64,000 nt of DNA from Pseudomonas asplenii. Lineage in GTDB: Bacteria; Pseudomonadota; Gammaproteobacteria; Pseudomonadales; Pseudomonadaceae. The notes under the pieces are model-generated. The model worked only from the letters and a program-made list of their open reading frames with translations. It ran no database searches and was not told where the DNA came from. Both the position numbers and the translations under genes were made by a program. Location: NCBI RefSeq assembly GCF_900105475.1, contig NZ_LT629777.1:4092001-4156000 (forward strand). The letters are read 5' to 3'. Positions 35,101 to 44,171 of this stretch are shown here, piece by piece (positions within the stretch are counted from its first letter, which is position 1; every line of letters begins with the position of its first letter).

Positions 35101-35237
35101 GAGTTGTCCGTGGCGAGCACGGTCCGCGAACCCAGGTCGCCAGCGATTTCCCCCTGAAAGCCTTCGTTGCCCAATTGTTTGAGAAAGCGTGCATAGGCAT
35201 CGGTTTGGCCGTGGTCGGGGGCGAGGCGGGCGATCAT
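32169..35237 (-). CDS. FAD-binding and Fe-S dehydrogenase, YdiJ type (D-2-hydroxyglutarate)
   Basis: A 1022-residue two-part flavoprotein. The N-terminal half is an FAD-linked oxidase (VVLTPRGGGTGTNGQSL and GMINTDASGQGSCTYGKTR; a C-terminal flavin-oxidase phrase FGHVDAGVLHVRP). The C-terminal half carries a ferredoxin-type cluster (CLACKSCAGQCPVKVNVP) and CCG-like cysteines (ASGCCGMSGTYGHE). This layout is that of YdiJ, shown in bacteria to oxidise D-2-hydroxyglutarate and pass electrons to the membrane chain. It is divergent from the LysR-type gene. D-lactate is an alternative substrate for relatives. Confidence 0.9.
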   Translation of the reverse strand: MIARLAPDHGQTDAYARFLKQLGNEGFQGEIAGDLGSRTVLATDNSIYQRLPQAAVFPKTYADVELVAKLAAHPQYRSVVLTPRGGGTGTNGQSLTDGIVVDLSRHLNGILEINVEERWVRVQSGVVKDQLNAALKPHGLFFAPELSTSNRATLGGMINTDASGQGSCTYGKTRDHVLALSTVLLGGQRLDSQPLAAEQADREAARQDRIGSVYRCTRDIADQQAQLIKDTFPPLNRCLTGYDLAHLREADGGFNLNSILCGSEGSLGFIIEAKLNVLPIPRHSILVNVQYTAFMDALRDAKALMALKPLSIETVDSKVLRLAMQDIVWHGVAEYFPPIPGQQTLGINLIEFSDDDQESLEQRVHDFIEHLKSDTSVVRLGHTLAVGSEAVTRVYTMRKRSVGLLGNVQGEARPQPFVEDTAVPPENLADFIAEFRALLDSHQLEYGMFGHVDAGVLHVRPILDMKDPRQAALIRPISDGVAALTQKYGGLLWGEHGKGLRSEYSPAYFGPLYPSLQAIKAAFDPFNQLNPGKIATPSSVSEATLTKVDEVVLRGELDRQIDERVWQSYHTAAHCNGNGACYNFDPNDAMCPSWKATRNRIHSPKGRASLVREWLRLQGAQGVDLLGNVAQRFTVGNLLTRVRNTVGKQLGEKDFSHEVYEAMAGCLACKSCAGQCPVKVNVPDFRSRFLELYHHRYLRPLKDYVVGSLEYSIPYIARFPRLYNAMMNARPVKFLLEHVVGMVDSPLLSLVDFHAVCARWNVKVATAHTLSKLSEEQRRRSVIIVQDAFTRYFETPLAAEWIELIARLGYAIYLAPFAPNGKPLQVQGFLGAFKKAAAHNAKGLKALEAYGIPLVGLDPAMTLVYRQEYVKTLEQDAAPRVVLAQEWLASALPTLPTPDAPQTYQFLPHCTERTNEPASVEQWKKVFDGFGLKLQVLASGCCGMSGTYGHETRNVKTSQVIYAQSWQPLVERYQPSGRLLADGYSCRSQVKRQAGEVVLHPLQVLLGQLRERGSVDGQPVNG

Positions 35238-35393
35238 TCGGGGCGGTTCCTGCAGGCTGATTCGTTTTTATATTCGCTTAACGTATGCTCAAGGCTGAGC
35301 CGGCATCCGGGCGAAACGGTATAGTTTCGATTATTCGTGGATGCCGCCCCCCTGGCAAACGTAAAACACGCAGCCTTTGCATGAGCTTTATGA

Positions 35394-36305
35394 ATGAATC
35401 CCAGACGCCTCACTCCCTCCATGTCGGTCCTGGTGGCCTTCGAAGCGGCGGCCCGGCATGGCAGCTTTACCAAGGCTGCCGACGAACTGCTGCTGACCCA
35501 GAGCGCGGTCAGCCGGCAGGTGCAGGCCTTGGAGGCGTTGCTGGGCGTCGAGCTGTTTCAGCGTGACGGCCGGCGGATCGAACTGACGGCCGCCGGGGCT
35601 CTGTATCAGCATGAGCTGTCGGCGGCTTTGGGGCGGATTCGCAGCGCGACCCTCAAGACCATCGCCTTTCGCTCCCAGGAAGGCGTGTTGCACCTGGGCG
35701 TGCTGCCCACCTTCGGCTCGAAGTGGCTGCTGCCGCGCATGAATGACTTCTACGCCAAGCACCCGGATATCGTCGTGCACATCCATTCGCGGATCATCCA
35801 GGCCGACCTGGCCAGCGCCGCCGGCGAAATGAACGCGATCATCTACGCCGGCTCCGGCTCATGGCCGGGGTTCATGTCCCACCCGTTATTGAGTGAAGAG
35901 TTGGTGGTGGTCGCCAGCCCTTCGGCCTTGCCCGAGTACCGCTCGACCACGCCAGCCGAGATCGCCACCAGCCATTCGTTGCTCAATGTCGTCTCGCGCC
36001 CCAATGCCTGGTCGGATTGGTTCGAACACAACGGCCTGGATCATCGCCTGATGCGCCAGGGCCCGAGCTTCGAACTCACCGGCCACCTGATTCAGGCGGC
36101 GATGGCGGGGATTGGCATCGGCCTGGTGCCGCGAGTGCTGGTGCAGGATGAGATCAAGGCCGGCAGCCTGGTCGTGCTGTTTGAACCGATGGAAAGCGGC
36201 AGGCGCTATTACCTGGCGTATGCCAACCGCTACCAGAACCTGCCTTCGCTGGTGGCGTTCAGTGAGTGGTTGTTGAGCCTGCCGTTTCCCGAGGGGGAGA
36301 ACTGA
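35394..36305 (+). CDS. LysR-type transcriptional regulator, GcvA-like
   Basis: A 303-residue LysR regulator. The helix-turn-helix is plain (RHGSFTKAADELLLTQSAVSRQ, shortened here to GSFTKAADELLLTQSAV) and the effector domain follows (LHLGVLPTFGSKWLLPRM). The phrase order matches the GcvA subgroup. The gene lies divergent from the YdiJ-type dehydrogenase, 156 bases apart, and is its most likely regulator; the N-methylglutamate cluster, whose last gene converges on it, is the other candidate. Confidence 0.9.
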   Translation: MNPRRLTPSMSVLVAFEAAARHGSFTKAADELLLTQSAVSRQVQALEALLGVELFQRDGRRIELTAAGALYQHELSAALGRIRSATLKTIAFRSQEGVLHLGVLPTFGSKWLLPRMNDFYAKHPDIVVHIHSRIIQADLASAAGEMNAIIYAGSGSWPGFMSHPLLSEELVVVASPSALPEYRSTTPAEIATSHSLLNVVSRPNAWSDWFEHNGLDHRLMRQGPSFELTGHLIQAAMAGIGIGLVPRVLVQDEIKAGSLVVLFEPMESGRRYYLAYANRYQNLPSLVAFSEWLLSLPFPEGEN

Positions 36306-36352
36306 AAGGAGCTGCCGCGAGCGGCGCTTTCCCGCTCAGCAGTTTTCCTGAC

Positions 36353-36378
36353 CCCCGTGGGTGCGGGCACCCACGGGG
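36353..36378. terminator. Bidirectional stem-loop between convergent genes
   Basis: An eleven-base perfect stem CCCCGTGGGTG, loop CGGG, CACCCACGGGG (36353-36378) lies between the LysR stop (36305) and the mgdD stop (36387). It has no long U-tract, so it may act as a weak terminator or an RNA-protecting structure for both convergent messages. Confidence 0.6.
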
Positions 36379-36386
36379 CAGGCTTG

Positions 36387-36989
36387 CTACAAGGTTTCCA
36401 GGTGCAACAGTTGCCCGTCGAACTCGGCCATGGCATCGAGCACGGCTTCCCTGAAGTACTCCAGCGAAGCGCGGTCGCAAAGGATCTGGAACGTCGGCTG
36501 GGCGCTGCCGCCGAGGTTGATCACGATCACGTTGATCCGCGCCGCCGACGTCTGGGCCACGGCGCCGTGAGCAAAGGCCTGGGCGCGCAGGTCGACACCA
36601 CACAGCTTGGCCATGACCTCGGCGATGCACACGCCACTCAACTGCAGCCAGGCGTGACTGTCCTGGCGTGGCAACAGGTAGTTGGCGCTGTGGTCCAGTT
36701 CCCAGCGCGCTTCCTCTTGGGCGATGCGCTCGCCACGGTCGGCCAGGCTGCCGAGGATCAGGTACTCGGTCTGTGACAGGCGCGCCACATGGCTGCCGTC
36801 GTCCTGGGTAGTGGCGCGGTTGGGCGCCTCCGGCAGGGTAAACCCACGGGCCTGCAGGTAGGCCGCGCTCTGCGTGCCTCGAAAGCCGACCCGGGGCAGC
36901 CCGGTCAGGTCGCTCAGCGCACACGGAGGAAGCGTGCCGGCTGCAAGCGAGGCCGGCGCGATAGGGCGTTCGGTAATGAGACTGGACAT
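36387..36989 (-). CDS. mgdD: N-methylglutamate dehydrogenase subunit D (sarcosine oxidase gamma-like)
   Basis: A 200-residue GCV_T-like protein homologous to the sarcosine oxidase gamma subunit. Phrases such as LPRVGFRGTQSAAYLQARGF and DSHAWLQLSGVCIAEVMAKL are characteristic of this small, non-catalytic subunit. It would ordinarily be labelled soxG. Given the complete gmaS-mgsABC set next door, it is better read as MgdD. The mgdC stop is one base before its start, the expected operon order mgdA-mgdB-mgdC-mgdD. Its stop converges on the LysR gene across a stem-loop. Confidence 0.82.
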   Translation of the reverse strand: MSSLITERPIAPASLAAGTLPPCALSDLTGLPRVGFRGTQSAAYLQARGFTLPEAPNRATTQDDGSHVARLSQTEYLILGSLADRGERIAQEEARWELDHSANYLLPRQDSHAWLQLSGVCIAEVMAKLCGVDLRAQAFAHGAVAQTSAARINVIVINLGGSAQPTFQILCDRASLEYFREAVLDAMAEFDGQLLHLETL

Positions 36990-36990
36990 G

Positions 36991-39888
36991 TCAGAGCTCC
37001 TGGCGCTGGTTTTCAGGGTCGAAGAACGGCAGCTTCACCACCGTGGCCTGGACGATCACACCGCCCTCGACCCGGATCGGAATCTGTTGTCCGGGCGTGG
37101 CCTGGTCGAAGGCGGCATAGGCCAGGCCAATGATGCGGTCGAGGGTCTGCGAGTATTCGCAGGAGGTCACGTTGCCGCTGATGTCCGGACCCTTGAGCAC
37201 CAGATGGCCTTCCAAGGGTTGCGGGCTGGCCTTGGGCAGCGTGAAACCGACCAGCTTGCGTTTCTGCGGCTGGGCTTCGAGGATGTCCACCGAACGGCGG
37301 CCGACGAAGAACGGCTTGTTGCGACTGACCGCCCAGCCCATGTCGATCTCGGCCGGGTGGGTCATGCCATCGGTGTCCTGACTGATGATTACGTGGCCTT
37401 TTTCCAGGCGCAGCAGGCGCTGGGTTTCGACGCCGAACGGACGAAGGTCGCAGGCCTTGCCGGCCGCCATCAGCGCGTCCCACAGTTTCAGCGCATGGCG
37501 GGCCGGGACGTGGATTTCGTAACCCAGTTCACCGACGAAGCCGACCCGTAGCAGACGGGCCTTGATCCCGGCCACTGTACCCTGGCGCACGGCCAGGTAG
37601 GGGAAGCCTGTGGCCGACAGGTCCAGATCGCTGCACACCTGCTCCAGCACCTTGCGCGAGTCCGGCCCCGCCACGTTGACCGCGCAAATCGCTGCGGTGA
37701 CGTTGGCGATATCGACGTCCAGCCGCCACTGGGCATTCCACTTGAGCATCTGCTGGTAGATGCGATCCACGCCACTGGTGGTGGCCGTCACATAGAAGTG
37801 GTTGTCGGCGAAACGTGCGCAGACGCCGTCATCGATGACCACCCCGTGTTCGTTGGTCATCAGCGCATAGCGTGAGCGGCCCACCGGCTGCTTGAGAAAG
37901 GCGAAGGTGTACATCCGGTTGAGCAGTTCGGCGGCATCGGGGCCTCGCACGTCCAGGCCGCCGAGGGTCGAAACGTCGATGATGCCGACCTTGTTGCGCA
38001 CATGCAGTGCCTCGGCCTGCATGCAGGCGTCCCGCTCGCTCGGCTTGCCGTAGTAGGCCGGGCGTTGCCAGATCCCGGCGGGCATCATTTTCGCCCCGGC
38101 ATCCAGATGGCGCCGGTGCATCGGAGTCTGCCGGTACGGGTCGAAGGCACGACCGGCGACGTGGGCGAGCTTTTCCGCTTCGAACGGTGGCCGTGCGGTG
38201 GTCACGCCGGTCTCGCTGACGCTGCGCTGGGTCGAGGCGGCGACCAGGCGTGCCGTCGGCAAGGCCGAATGACGACCCTGGGACGGGCCCATGCCCACCG
38301 TGGAGAAACGCTTGACCAACTGCACATCGCGGTAGCCGATCCGGGTGGCGTTGATGATGTCGCGCACTTGCAGGTCTTCATCGAAGTCGACGAAATCCTT
38401 GCCCTTGGGATGCGGGAAGATCGGCCAGGGAAAGTTGACCTGGGCTTCGGCACGCATCGGCAACGGTTGGGCGGCGAGTTCCAGCTTCAGTGCAGCAACG
38501 ATTTGCGCTGCGGCATGAGTGGCATCGGCCAGGACGTTGTCCAGCGCATGGTAGCCATGGGCCGAGCCGGCAACGCTAAGGTTCTTCGGCAGGCCGCTGA
38601 GGGTGAATTCCGCCAATTGATCGTCATAGGCCAGCTTGCCACCGGCCTGGCACATCAGTTGATAAACCGGCATGTAGCCGCCGGACATGCACAGCAGGTC
38701 GCAGTCCACGATCAGGCCCTGCTGGGCAACCTGGCCTTGTCCGGTGATCTTGCGGATATCGGCGCCGCTGACATGGCGCAGGCCTTTTTCAGGGAGGGCC
38801 TCGTACACCGTGCTGCCGGGATGGCAGGGGATGCCGCGTTTCTCCAGTGCCAGCAGCAACTCGCGCTCGGCCGGGTGGGCGCGCATGTCGACCAGGGCGG
38901 CGACCTCGACCCCCTGATCACTGAGGTCCAGTGCGGCGAGATAACCATCATCGTTGCCGGTCAGGACCACGGCGCGCTTGCCCGGCTTGACCGCATAGAG
39001 CTTCATCAGCCGTTGTGCGGCGCTGCTGAGCATCACCCCGGGCAGGTCGTTGTTGCGGAAGATCACCGGCTGGTCGAACGAACCGCTGGCGATCAGGCAC
39101 TGGGTTGCACGGACCTTGTACAGGCGCTTGCCCTGGATCACCGGCAGGTAGTTGTCGGTGAACCAGGCGTTGCAGGTGGCGTTCTTCAGTACGCGGATAT
39201 TGGCGTGGCATTCCACCGCATCGACCAGCTCCCGGCGCAGGCTGTCGGCACGGCGGCCTTCGAGGTCGAAGCGGGCGTAGGTCAGCGAACCGCCGAGGAT
39301 CGGCTGCTGCTCGATCAGCAGCACCTGGGCGCCGGCATCGGCGACGACCAGGGCCGCCTGCAGGCCGGCAGGGCCGGCACCGATCACCGCGAGGTCGGCG
39401 AACAGATAGGCCTTGTCGTAATACTCGGGCTTGAAGCTCAGGTCGAGCACGCCCAGGCCGGCCTTTTTGCGGATGATCGGCTCCCACAGCTTCCAGGCGC
39501 CCTTGGGCTTGTAGAACGAGCGGTAGTAGAAGCCTACCGGCATGAACCGTGAGAACTTGCCGAGGTAGGCATCCCGGTCGTTGTCCAGCGAGCCGCTGAA
39601 GTTCTGTCCGGTGACCTGCTCGCCACTTTCCAGCAGGTGAGTATCGGCCAGCACGTTGGGTTCGCGCGGCAATTGCACCAGCGTGTTGGCATCCTGGCCG
39701 GCCATGGTCAGCGGGCCACGCGGGCGGTGATACTTGAACGAGCGCGAGAGCAGGAAGCGGCCATGGGCGAGCAGGGCGCTGGCGATGCTGTCACCGGCAA
39801 AGCCCTGGTACGGCTTGCCGTCAAAACTGAAGTCGAGCGGCTGGCTGCGGTCGATCAGCAGGCCCATGGGCACGGGGAGGCGGTTCAT
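36991..39888 (-). CDS. mgdC: N-methylglutamate dehydrogenase subunit C (sarcosine oxidase alpha-like)
   Basis: A 965-residue protein. An N-terminal 2Fe-2S-fold domain without cluster cysteines (DFSFDGKPYQGFAGDSIASA) leads into an NAD-type nucleotide fold (LAVIGAGPAGLQAALVVADAG), then a C-terminal aminomethyltransferase (GCV_T) domain from about residue 590 (DVSTLGGLDVRGPDAAELLN). This is the alpha subunit of heterotetrameric sarcosine-oxidase-like enzymes; the GCV_T domain captures the methyl-derived carbon as methylene-tetrahydrofolate. Length is slightly shorter than true SoxA (about 1000). It is followed by mgdD and overlaps mgdB by four bases. Confidence 0.88.
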   Translation of the reverse strand: MNRLPVPMGLLIDRSQPLDFSFDGKPYQGFAGDSIASALLAHGRFLLSRSFKYHRPRGPLTMAGQDANTLVQLPREPNVLADTHLLESGEQVTGQNFSGSLDNDRDAYLGKFSRFMPVGFYYRSFYKPKGAWKLWEPIIRKKAGLGVLDLSFKPEYYDKAYLFADLAVIGAGPAGLQAALVVADAGAQVLLIEQQPILGGSLTYARFDLEGRRADSLRRELVDAVECHANIRVLKNATCNAWFTDNYLPVIQGKRLYKVRATQCLIASGSFDQPVIFRNNDLPGVMLSSAAQRLMKLYAVKPGKRAVVLTGNDDGYLAALDLSDQGVEVAALVDMRAHPAERELLLALEKRGIPCHPGSTVYEALPEKGLRHVSGADIRKITGQGQVAQQGLIVDCDLLCMSGGYMPVYQLMCQAGGKLAYDDQLAEFTLSGLPKNLSVAGSAHGYHALDNVLADATHAAAQIVAALKLELAAQPLPMRAEAQVNFPWPIFPHPKGKDFVDFDEDLQVRDIINATRIGYRDVQLVKRFSTVGMGPSQGRHSALPTARLVAASTQRSVSETGVTTARPPFEAEKLAHVAGRAFDPYRQTPMHRRHLDAGAKMMPAGIWQRPAYYGKPSERDACMQAEALHVRNKVGIIDVSTLGGLDVRGPDAAELLNRMYTFAFLKQPVGRSRYALMTNEHGVVIDDGVCARFADNHFYVTATTSGVDRIYQQMLKWNAQWRLDVDIANVTAAICAVNVAGPDSRKVLEQVCSDLDLSATGFPYLAVRQGTVAGIKARLLRVGFVGELGYEIHVPARHALKLWDALMAAGKACDLRPFGVETQRLLRLEKGHVIISQDTDGMTHPAEIDMGWAVSRNKPFFVGRRSVDILEAQPQKRKLVGFTLPKASPQPLEGHLVLKGPDISGNVTSCEYSQTLDRIIGLAYAAFDQATPGQQIPIRVEGGVIVQATVVKLPFFDPENQRQEL

Positions 39889-40190
39889 CGCACGGTCTCC
39901 TGGGTGGGCGCGGCAGTGAAGTCAACGCGGGTGTCGAACAGTTCGCGGGGATCGAAGGTCCGCAGGATCTCGTCACTGCCGGTGTGCCGTTCGACCAGGA
40001 ACCAGTAGCTGGACGGGTTATGCATCCACCATTCGCGGACCACGCCGAGGGTGTCCTCGCTGTTGAACACGTAGTCGGCCCATTGCGCATCGCTGCAGGT
40101 GTGCGGATCGGGCATCGGCTTGAATTCGCCGCCGTAGGTGAATTCGCTGATGTTGCGTGGCCCGTTGAGCGGGCAATTCATCACTTTCAT
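39885..40190 (-). CDS. mgdB: N-methylglutamate dehydrogenase subunit B (sarcosine oxidase delta-like)
   Basis: A 101-residue protein homologous to the delta subunit of sarcosine oxidase. The start at 40190 yields MKVMNCPLNGPRNISEFTYG. Classical SoxD has CxxC at the start of its zinc site; here it reads CPLN, so one zinc cysteine is replaced by Asn. This variant, together with context, supports the N-methylglutamate dehydrogenase assignment. The stop overlaps mgdC (ATGA) and the gene follows mgdA by ten bases. Confidence 0.85.
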   Translation of the reverse strand: MKVMNCPLNGPRNISEFTYGGEFKPMPDPHTCSDAQWADYVFNSEDTLGVVREWWMHNPSSYWFLVERHTGSDEILRTFDPRELFDTRVDFTAAPTQETVR

Positions 40191-40200
40191 GTGCCGCTCC

Positions 40201-41442
40201 TCAGTGGCTGGCCGCTGTCGCGCCCATTTCGTTGACTTGCTGGAAGGTGGAGAAACGCTCCAGGCCAAACGGCTTGATCAGCTCCGGCACCTGGCCGCCG
40301 CTGGCGACCAGTTCGGCCATGGTCTTGCCGCAGATCGGCGTGGCCTTGAAGCCCCAGGTGCCCCAGCCGGCGTCCAGGTAGTAGTTCTTCACCGGCGACA
40401 GGCCCATGATCGGGCTGTAGTCCGGGGTCATGTCGGTGATCCCGGCCCACTGGCGCATCAGCTTGGCGTTGGCCAGAAACGGGAACATCTCGATGGCGTG
40501 GGCCAGCAGGCTTTCCTTCAGGTCCAGGGTCGAGCGGGTGTTGAACAGCGGGTACGGGTCGGAACCGCCGCCGAACACCACTTCGCCGCGACTGGTCTGC
40601 TGCACGTAGCAGTGCAGGGCCGAGGAACTCACCAGCGGATCGAGGAACGGCTTGAATGGCTGGGTGACCATGGCCTGCAGGGGAAAGGTCTGGATCGGCG
40701 AGCGGATGCCGGCCTTTTTCATCAGTTGCGAACTCATGCCGGCCACGGCCTGTACCGCGCAGCCGCAGCGGATGGTGCCGCGATTGGTTTTGACGGCGGT
40801 GATCGTGCCGTTGTCGATGACCAGTTCCTGGACTTCGGTGAGCTGGTGGATCTCCACGCCACGCTTGGCCGCCTGCTTGGCATAACCCCAGGCCACCGCG
40901 TCGTGGCGGGCGGTGGCGCCGTCGATGTGCCACAGGCCGGCGAGTACCGGCAGATGCCCGGGGTCGAGGTTGAGCATGGGCACCAGTTCGCGGATCTGCT
41001 GGCGGTCGATCATTTCGGTACGGCCGCCGAAGTGCTTGTTGACCTCGGCGCGCTGGCGGAACGAACGCACGGTTGCGTCGGTGTGGGCCAGGGTCAGTTG
41101 GCCGCGATGGGAATACATGATGTTGAAGTCGAATTCGTTGGACAGGCCTTCGAACATCCGCACCGACTCGGCGTAGAAGCGCACGCCCTCGCTGGTCAGG
41201 TAGTTGGAGCGGATCACTGCGGTGTTGCGCGCGGTATTGCCGCCACCCAGATAGCCCTTTTCCAGCACCGCGATATTGCTGATGCCGTGGTACTTCGAGA
41301 GGTAATAGGCGGTGGCCAGGCCATGGCCGCCGCCGCCGATGATCACCACGTCATAGGACGGCTTGAGTTCCTTCGGCGCGGGCAGGTCGACCTCTACCGG
41401 ATATTCCGAACTGAGCCCGTATTTCAATAGATGGAGTGGCAT
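40201..41442 (-). CDS. mgdA: N-methylglutamate dehydrogenase subunit A (sarcosine oxidase beta-like)
   Basis: A 413-residue flavoprotein of the DAO family. The FAD loop [19 protein letters not shown] and the covalent-FMN histidine site [13 protein letters not shown] of heterotetrameric sarcosine oxidase beta subunits are present. It oxidises the N-methyl group of its substrate, probably N-methylglutamate. The N-terminus ([17 protein letters not shown]) differs from that of true SoxB. It overlaps the end of folD by 19 bases, tying tetrahydrofolate chemistry to the dehydrogenase. Confidence 0.88.
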   Translation of the reverse strand: MPLHLLKYGLSSEYPVEVDLPAPKELKPSYDVVIIGGGGHGLATAYYLSKYHGISNIAVLEKGYLGGGNTARNTAVIRSNYLTSEGVRFYAESVRMFEGLSNEFDFNIMYSHRGQLTLAHTDATVRSFRQRAEVNKHFGGRTEMIDRQQIRELVPMLNLDPGHLPVLAGLWHIDGATARHDAVAWGYAKQAAKRGVEIHQLTEVQELVIDNGTITAVKTNRGTIRCGCAVQAVAGMSSQLMKKAGIRSPIQTFPLQAMVTQPFKPFLDPLVSSSALHCYVQQTSRGEVVFGGGSDPYPLFNTRSTLDLKESLLAHAIEMFPFLANAKLMRQWAGITDMTPDYSPIMGLSPVKNYYLDAGWGTWGFKATPICGKTMAELVASGGQVPELIKPFGLERFSTFQQVNEMGATAASH

Positions 41443-42329
41443 AGAGCCTCCAGGTGACGGCGTTGGGTTTGGGCCTGCTGAGCGGCAGCGGTCACCGTGT
41501 TTTTCATCAGAAAGGCGATGGTCATCGGGCCGACGCCACCGGGAACCGGGGTGATGGCCGAGACCTGGGGCAGGGCGCTGTCGAAGTCGACATCACCGAC
41601 CAGGCGGCTGCGCCCGGCGTCGTCGATGCGGTTGATACCAACGTCGATCACCACCGCACCGGGTTTGAGCCAGCTGGCATCGATCAGGCGCGGGCGGCCG
41701 ACGGCGGCGACCACGATGTCGGCCTGGCGGCACAGGGCCTGGGCATCGACGCTGCGCGAGTGGAGCACGGTGACCGAACAGTGGGCCTTGAGCAGCAGCG
41801 CGGCCATCGGCTTGCCGACGATGTTCGAGCGGCCGACCACCACCGCGTGCTTGCCGCTCAGGTCTCCACAGGCATCTTCCAGCAGTTGCAGGCAGCCACT
41901 GGGGGTGCAGGGCGTCAGTACGTTGCGGCCCTGGCTCAGGCCGCCGACGTTTTCGCTGTGGAAACCGTCGACATCCTTGTCCGGAGCGATCGCCTGCAAG
42001 GCACAGGTTTCCTCGATATGGGCCGGTAGCGGCAACTGCAGCAGGATGCCGTTGATGCTCTCGTCCTCGTTCAATTCGGTAATCAGATTGAGCAACTGCG
42101 CCTGGGTCGTATCGGCGCCCAGACGGTATTCCAGCGAGCGGATCCCGGCCTCTTCGGCACGCAGGATCTTGTTGCGTACATAGACCTGGCTGGCCGGGTC
42201 CTGGCCGACAAGAATCACCGCGAGGGCCGGTTCGATACCCGCCTTCTTCAGGTCCTGGACATCGCTCTTGACCTGAGCCAATACCCGCGCGGCGGCGGCC
42301 TTGCCATCGATCAGCTTGGAGGTACTCAC
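41424..42329 (-). CDS. folD: Methylenetetrahydrofolate dehydrogenase/cyclohydrolase
   Basis: A 301-residue FolD with [14 protein letters not shown] (catalytic lysine), the substrate motif [11 protein letters not shown] and the NADP-binding phrase [17 protein letters not shown]. It converts methylene-THF to formyl-THF, the step after demethylation by the MgdABCD complex. Being in this operon it is an extra, dedicated copy rather than the housekeeping gene. It is preceded by purU with a four-base overlap and followed by mgdA with a 19-base overlap. C-terminal tail is about 15 residues longer than usual. Confidence 0.92.
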   Translation of the reverse strand: MSTSKLIDGKAAAARVLAQVKSDVQDLKKAGIEPALAVILVGQDPASQVYVRNKILRAEEAGIRSLEYRLGADTTQAQLLNLITELNEDESINGILLQLPLPAHIEETCALQAIAPDKDVDGFHSENVGGLSQGRNVLTPCTPSGCLQLLEDACGDLSGKHAVVVGRSNIVGKPMAALLLKAHCSVTVLHSRSVDAQALCRQADIVVAAVGRPRLIDASWLKPGAVVIDVGINRIDDAGRSRLVGDVDFDSALPQVSAITPVPGGVGPMTIAFLMKNTVTAAAQQAQTQRRHLEALCHSIY

Positions 42330-43192
42330 CGGAAGACCACCGTTCTGTCGTTGTTGAGAAAAACGCGGTGTTCCAGGTGGTACTTGACCGCCTTGGACAA
42401 GGCCACGGTTTCGGTGTCGCGCCCGGTGGCGACCAGATCATCCGGCAGGTAGACATGGTCCACCCGCTGCACTTCCTGCTCGATGATCGGTCCCTCGTCC
42501 AGGTCGCTGGTGACGTAGTGCGCGGTGGCGCCGATCAGCTTCACGCCGCGTTCGTAGGCCTGGTGATAGGGCTTGGCACCCTTGAAGCCGGGCAGGAACG
42601 AGTGGTGGATGTTGATCGCCCGGCCCGAGAGTTGCTTGCACAGGTCGTCCGAGAGGATCTGCATGTAGCGGGCGAGGACCACCAGCTCGGTGCCGGTTTC
42701 GTCGACCACCTTCATCAGTGCCGCCTCCTGCTGGGCCTTGGTTTCTTTGGTCACCGGCAGATAGATGAAGCGGATGCCCTCGCGCTCGGCCATGGGCCGC
42801 AGGTCCAGGTGGTTGGAGACGATGGCGGTGATGGTCATGTCCATCTCGCCCTTGTGGTAGCGGTACAGCAGGTCGGTGAGGCAATGGTCGAACTTGCTGA
42901 CCATCAGCAGCACGCGCATCGGTTCGCGGGTGTCGTGCAGTTCCCAGCCCATGTCGAAGGCCTGGGCAACCTCGGCGAAACCGGCCTTGAGCTGGGCGAT
43001 GTCGCCGCTGTGGCCGTCGTTGAAACGGAACACCGCGCGCATGAAGAACTTGCCGCTGAAATCGTCATCGAACTGCGCCATTTCACCGATGTAGCAGCCA
43101 TTGCCGGCCAGGTACGAGGCCACCGCCGCGACGATACCGGAGGTCGCCGGACAGCTGATCTTGAGAATGAAAGGGTTCTTTTCGTGTTGCAT
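42326..43192 (-). CDS. purU: Formyltetrahydrofolate deformylase
   Basis: A 288-residue deformylase. An N-terminal ACT domain ([21 protein letters not shown]) precedes the formyltransferase fold with [20 protein letters not shown] (catalytic His) and [19 protein letters not shown] (catalytic Asp). It hydrolyses 10-formyl-THF to formate and free THF, recycling folate as N-methyl groups are processed. It is the first gene of the leftward operon. A perfect 17-base palindrome AATTCCTGACAGGAATT lies 80 bases upstream. Confidence 0.93.
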   Translation of the reverse strand: MQHEKNPFILKISCPATSGIVAAVASYLAGNGCYIGEMAQFDDDFSGKFFMRAVFRFNDGHSGDIAQLKAGFAEVAQAFDMGWELHDTREPMRVLLMVSKFDHCLTDLLYRYHKGEMDMTITAIVSNHLDLRPMAEREGIRFIYLPVTKETKAQQEAALMKVVDETGTELVVLARYMQILSDDLCKQLSGRAINIHHSFLPGFKGAKPYHQAYERGVKLIGATAHYVTSDLDEGPIIEQEVQRVDHVYLPDDLVATGRDTETVALSKAVKYHLEHRVFLNNDRTVVFR

Positions 43193-43271
43193 GGCATGTC
43201 CTCTGGAAAGTGACGGCAGCTCGGCGCAAAGCGAAATTCAGCGGTGAACAGCAATTTTTTCGGTGAATAAA

Positions 43272-43288
43272 AATTCCTGACAGGAATT
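43272..43288. promoter_or_regulatory. Palindromic operator upstream of purU
   Basis: AATTCCTGACAGGAATT is a perfect palindrome with an eight-base arm and one central base. Its core TTCCTGACAGGAA matches the TTCC-N5-GGAA form found twice more upstream of gmaS (44189 and 44209). The XRE-cupin regulator gene sits between the two control regions, so it is the obvious candidate for binding all three. Confidence 0.65.
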
Positions 43289-43398
43289 AAATATTCTTTT
43301 TGCGGTTTTATAGGCGAAAGGACAGGCAGCGTCCAGAAGTTTCTGGAAACTTTTTTAACTGGTGGGAAATTCTGCGCGCAGGGGGGAGCGCGCTGGCC

Positions 43399-44004
43399 TT
43401 ACTCCCCCGAGGCGCCGTAGTTCATGATCGACAGCAGGCGGATCGGCACCTGCACCAGCTTCTCCGGGCCATGGGGAATCTCGCCGTCGAAGGTCAGGCT
43501 GTCGCCGGCTTCCATGGCGTACAACTGGTTGCCGTGGCGGTAGACCAGCTCGCCTTCGAGCAGGTGCAGGAACTCCGTGCCGGGGTGGGAGAAGGTCGGG
43601 AACTCCTCGCTGGCGTCGTCCATGCTCACCATGTACGCCTCGAAACTCTTCTTCGGCCCACGGGTGTGGTTGAGCAGGTGGTAGGTGTGGCCTTTCTCGG
43701 TGCCGCGACGCACCACCTCCAGGCCCTCGTCATGCTTGACCAGCAGCGCGCTGCCGCCTTGCTGATCGTACTGGCTGAACAGCTTGGACATCGGCATGCC
43801 GAGCACGTCGCAGAGGCGGCTGAGGATGTCCAGGCTGGTGGACACCTGGGCATTCTCGATCTTGCTCAACATGCCCTGGCTGATCCCGGCGATGCGCGCC
43901 ACATCGGCCAGTTTCAACTCCTGGGCCTGGCGCTGGCGCTTGATCTGGATCCCCAGGTACTGCTCGAGCTTCAACTTGGGTGGTTGTTCGTCAGGCATGT
44001 TCAT
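43399..44004 (-). CDS. XRE-cupin transcriptional regulator
   Basis: A 201-residue regulator with a Cro/CI helix-turn-helix (LADVARIAGISQGMLSKIEN) at residues about 30-49 and a C-terminal cupin effector domain (FSHPGTEFLHLLEGELVYRH). The start at 44004 (MNMPDEQPPKLKLEQY) is set by the conserved helix. It lies between the leftward purU-folD-mgd operon and the rightward gmaS-mgs operon. XRE-cupin proteins usually bind small amines, amino acids or organic acids, so gamma-glutamylmethylamide, methylamine or N-methylglutamate are plausible effectors. Confidence 0.9.
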   Translation of the reverse strand: MNMPDEQPPKLKLEQYLGIQIKRQRQAQELKLADVARIAGISQGMLSKIENAQVSTSLDILSRLCDVLGMPMSKLFSQYDQQGGSALLVKHDEGLEVVRRGTEKGHTYHLLNHTRGPKKSFEAYMVSMDDASEEFPTFSHPGTEFLHLLEGELVYRHGNQLYAMEAGDSLTFDGEIPHGPEKLVQVPIRLLSIMNYGASGE

Positions 44005-44171
44005 CGGCTGTGCACGGTTTCCGTTCGATAATTTTAAATTCGCACCAGGAATGTGCGAAAGGGCGTCCGGCTGGCCGTTCGGCGGCGGATTATTCCCTCG
44101 GTGAAAACGAGTTTCCCATATATACAGAGGAAATGCCGCAATCGCGGTGCTGGCGACCCTTGGCAGCAAAC

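Noticed and set aside
33432..35324. 630-codon plus-strand open frame
   Set aside because: Antisense to the FAD half of the YdiJ-type dehydrogenase; composition is typical of shadow frames.
38002..39552. 516-codon plus-strand open frame
   Set aside because: Antisense to mgdC, which has clear nucleotide-binding and GCV_T domains.
43336..43351. AAGTTTC-TG-GAAACTT hairpin followed by T-run on the plus strand
   Set aside because: No plus-strand gene ends here, so a terminator role lacks context; may be a further regulator site but differs from TTCC-N5-GGAA.
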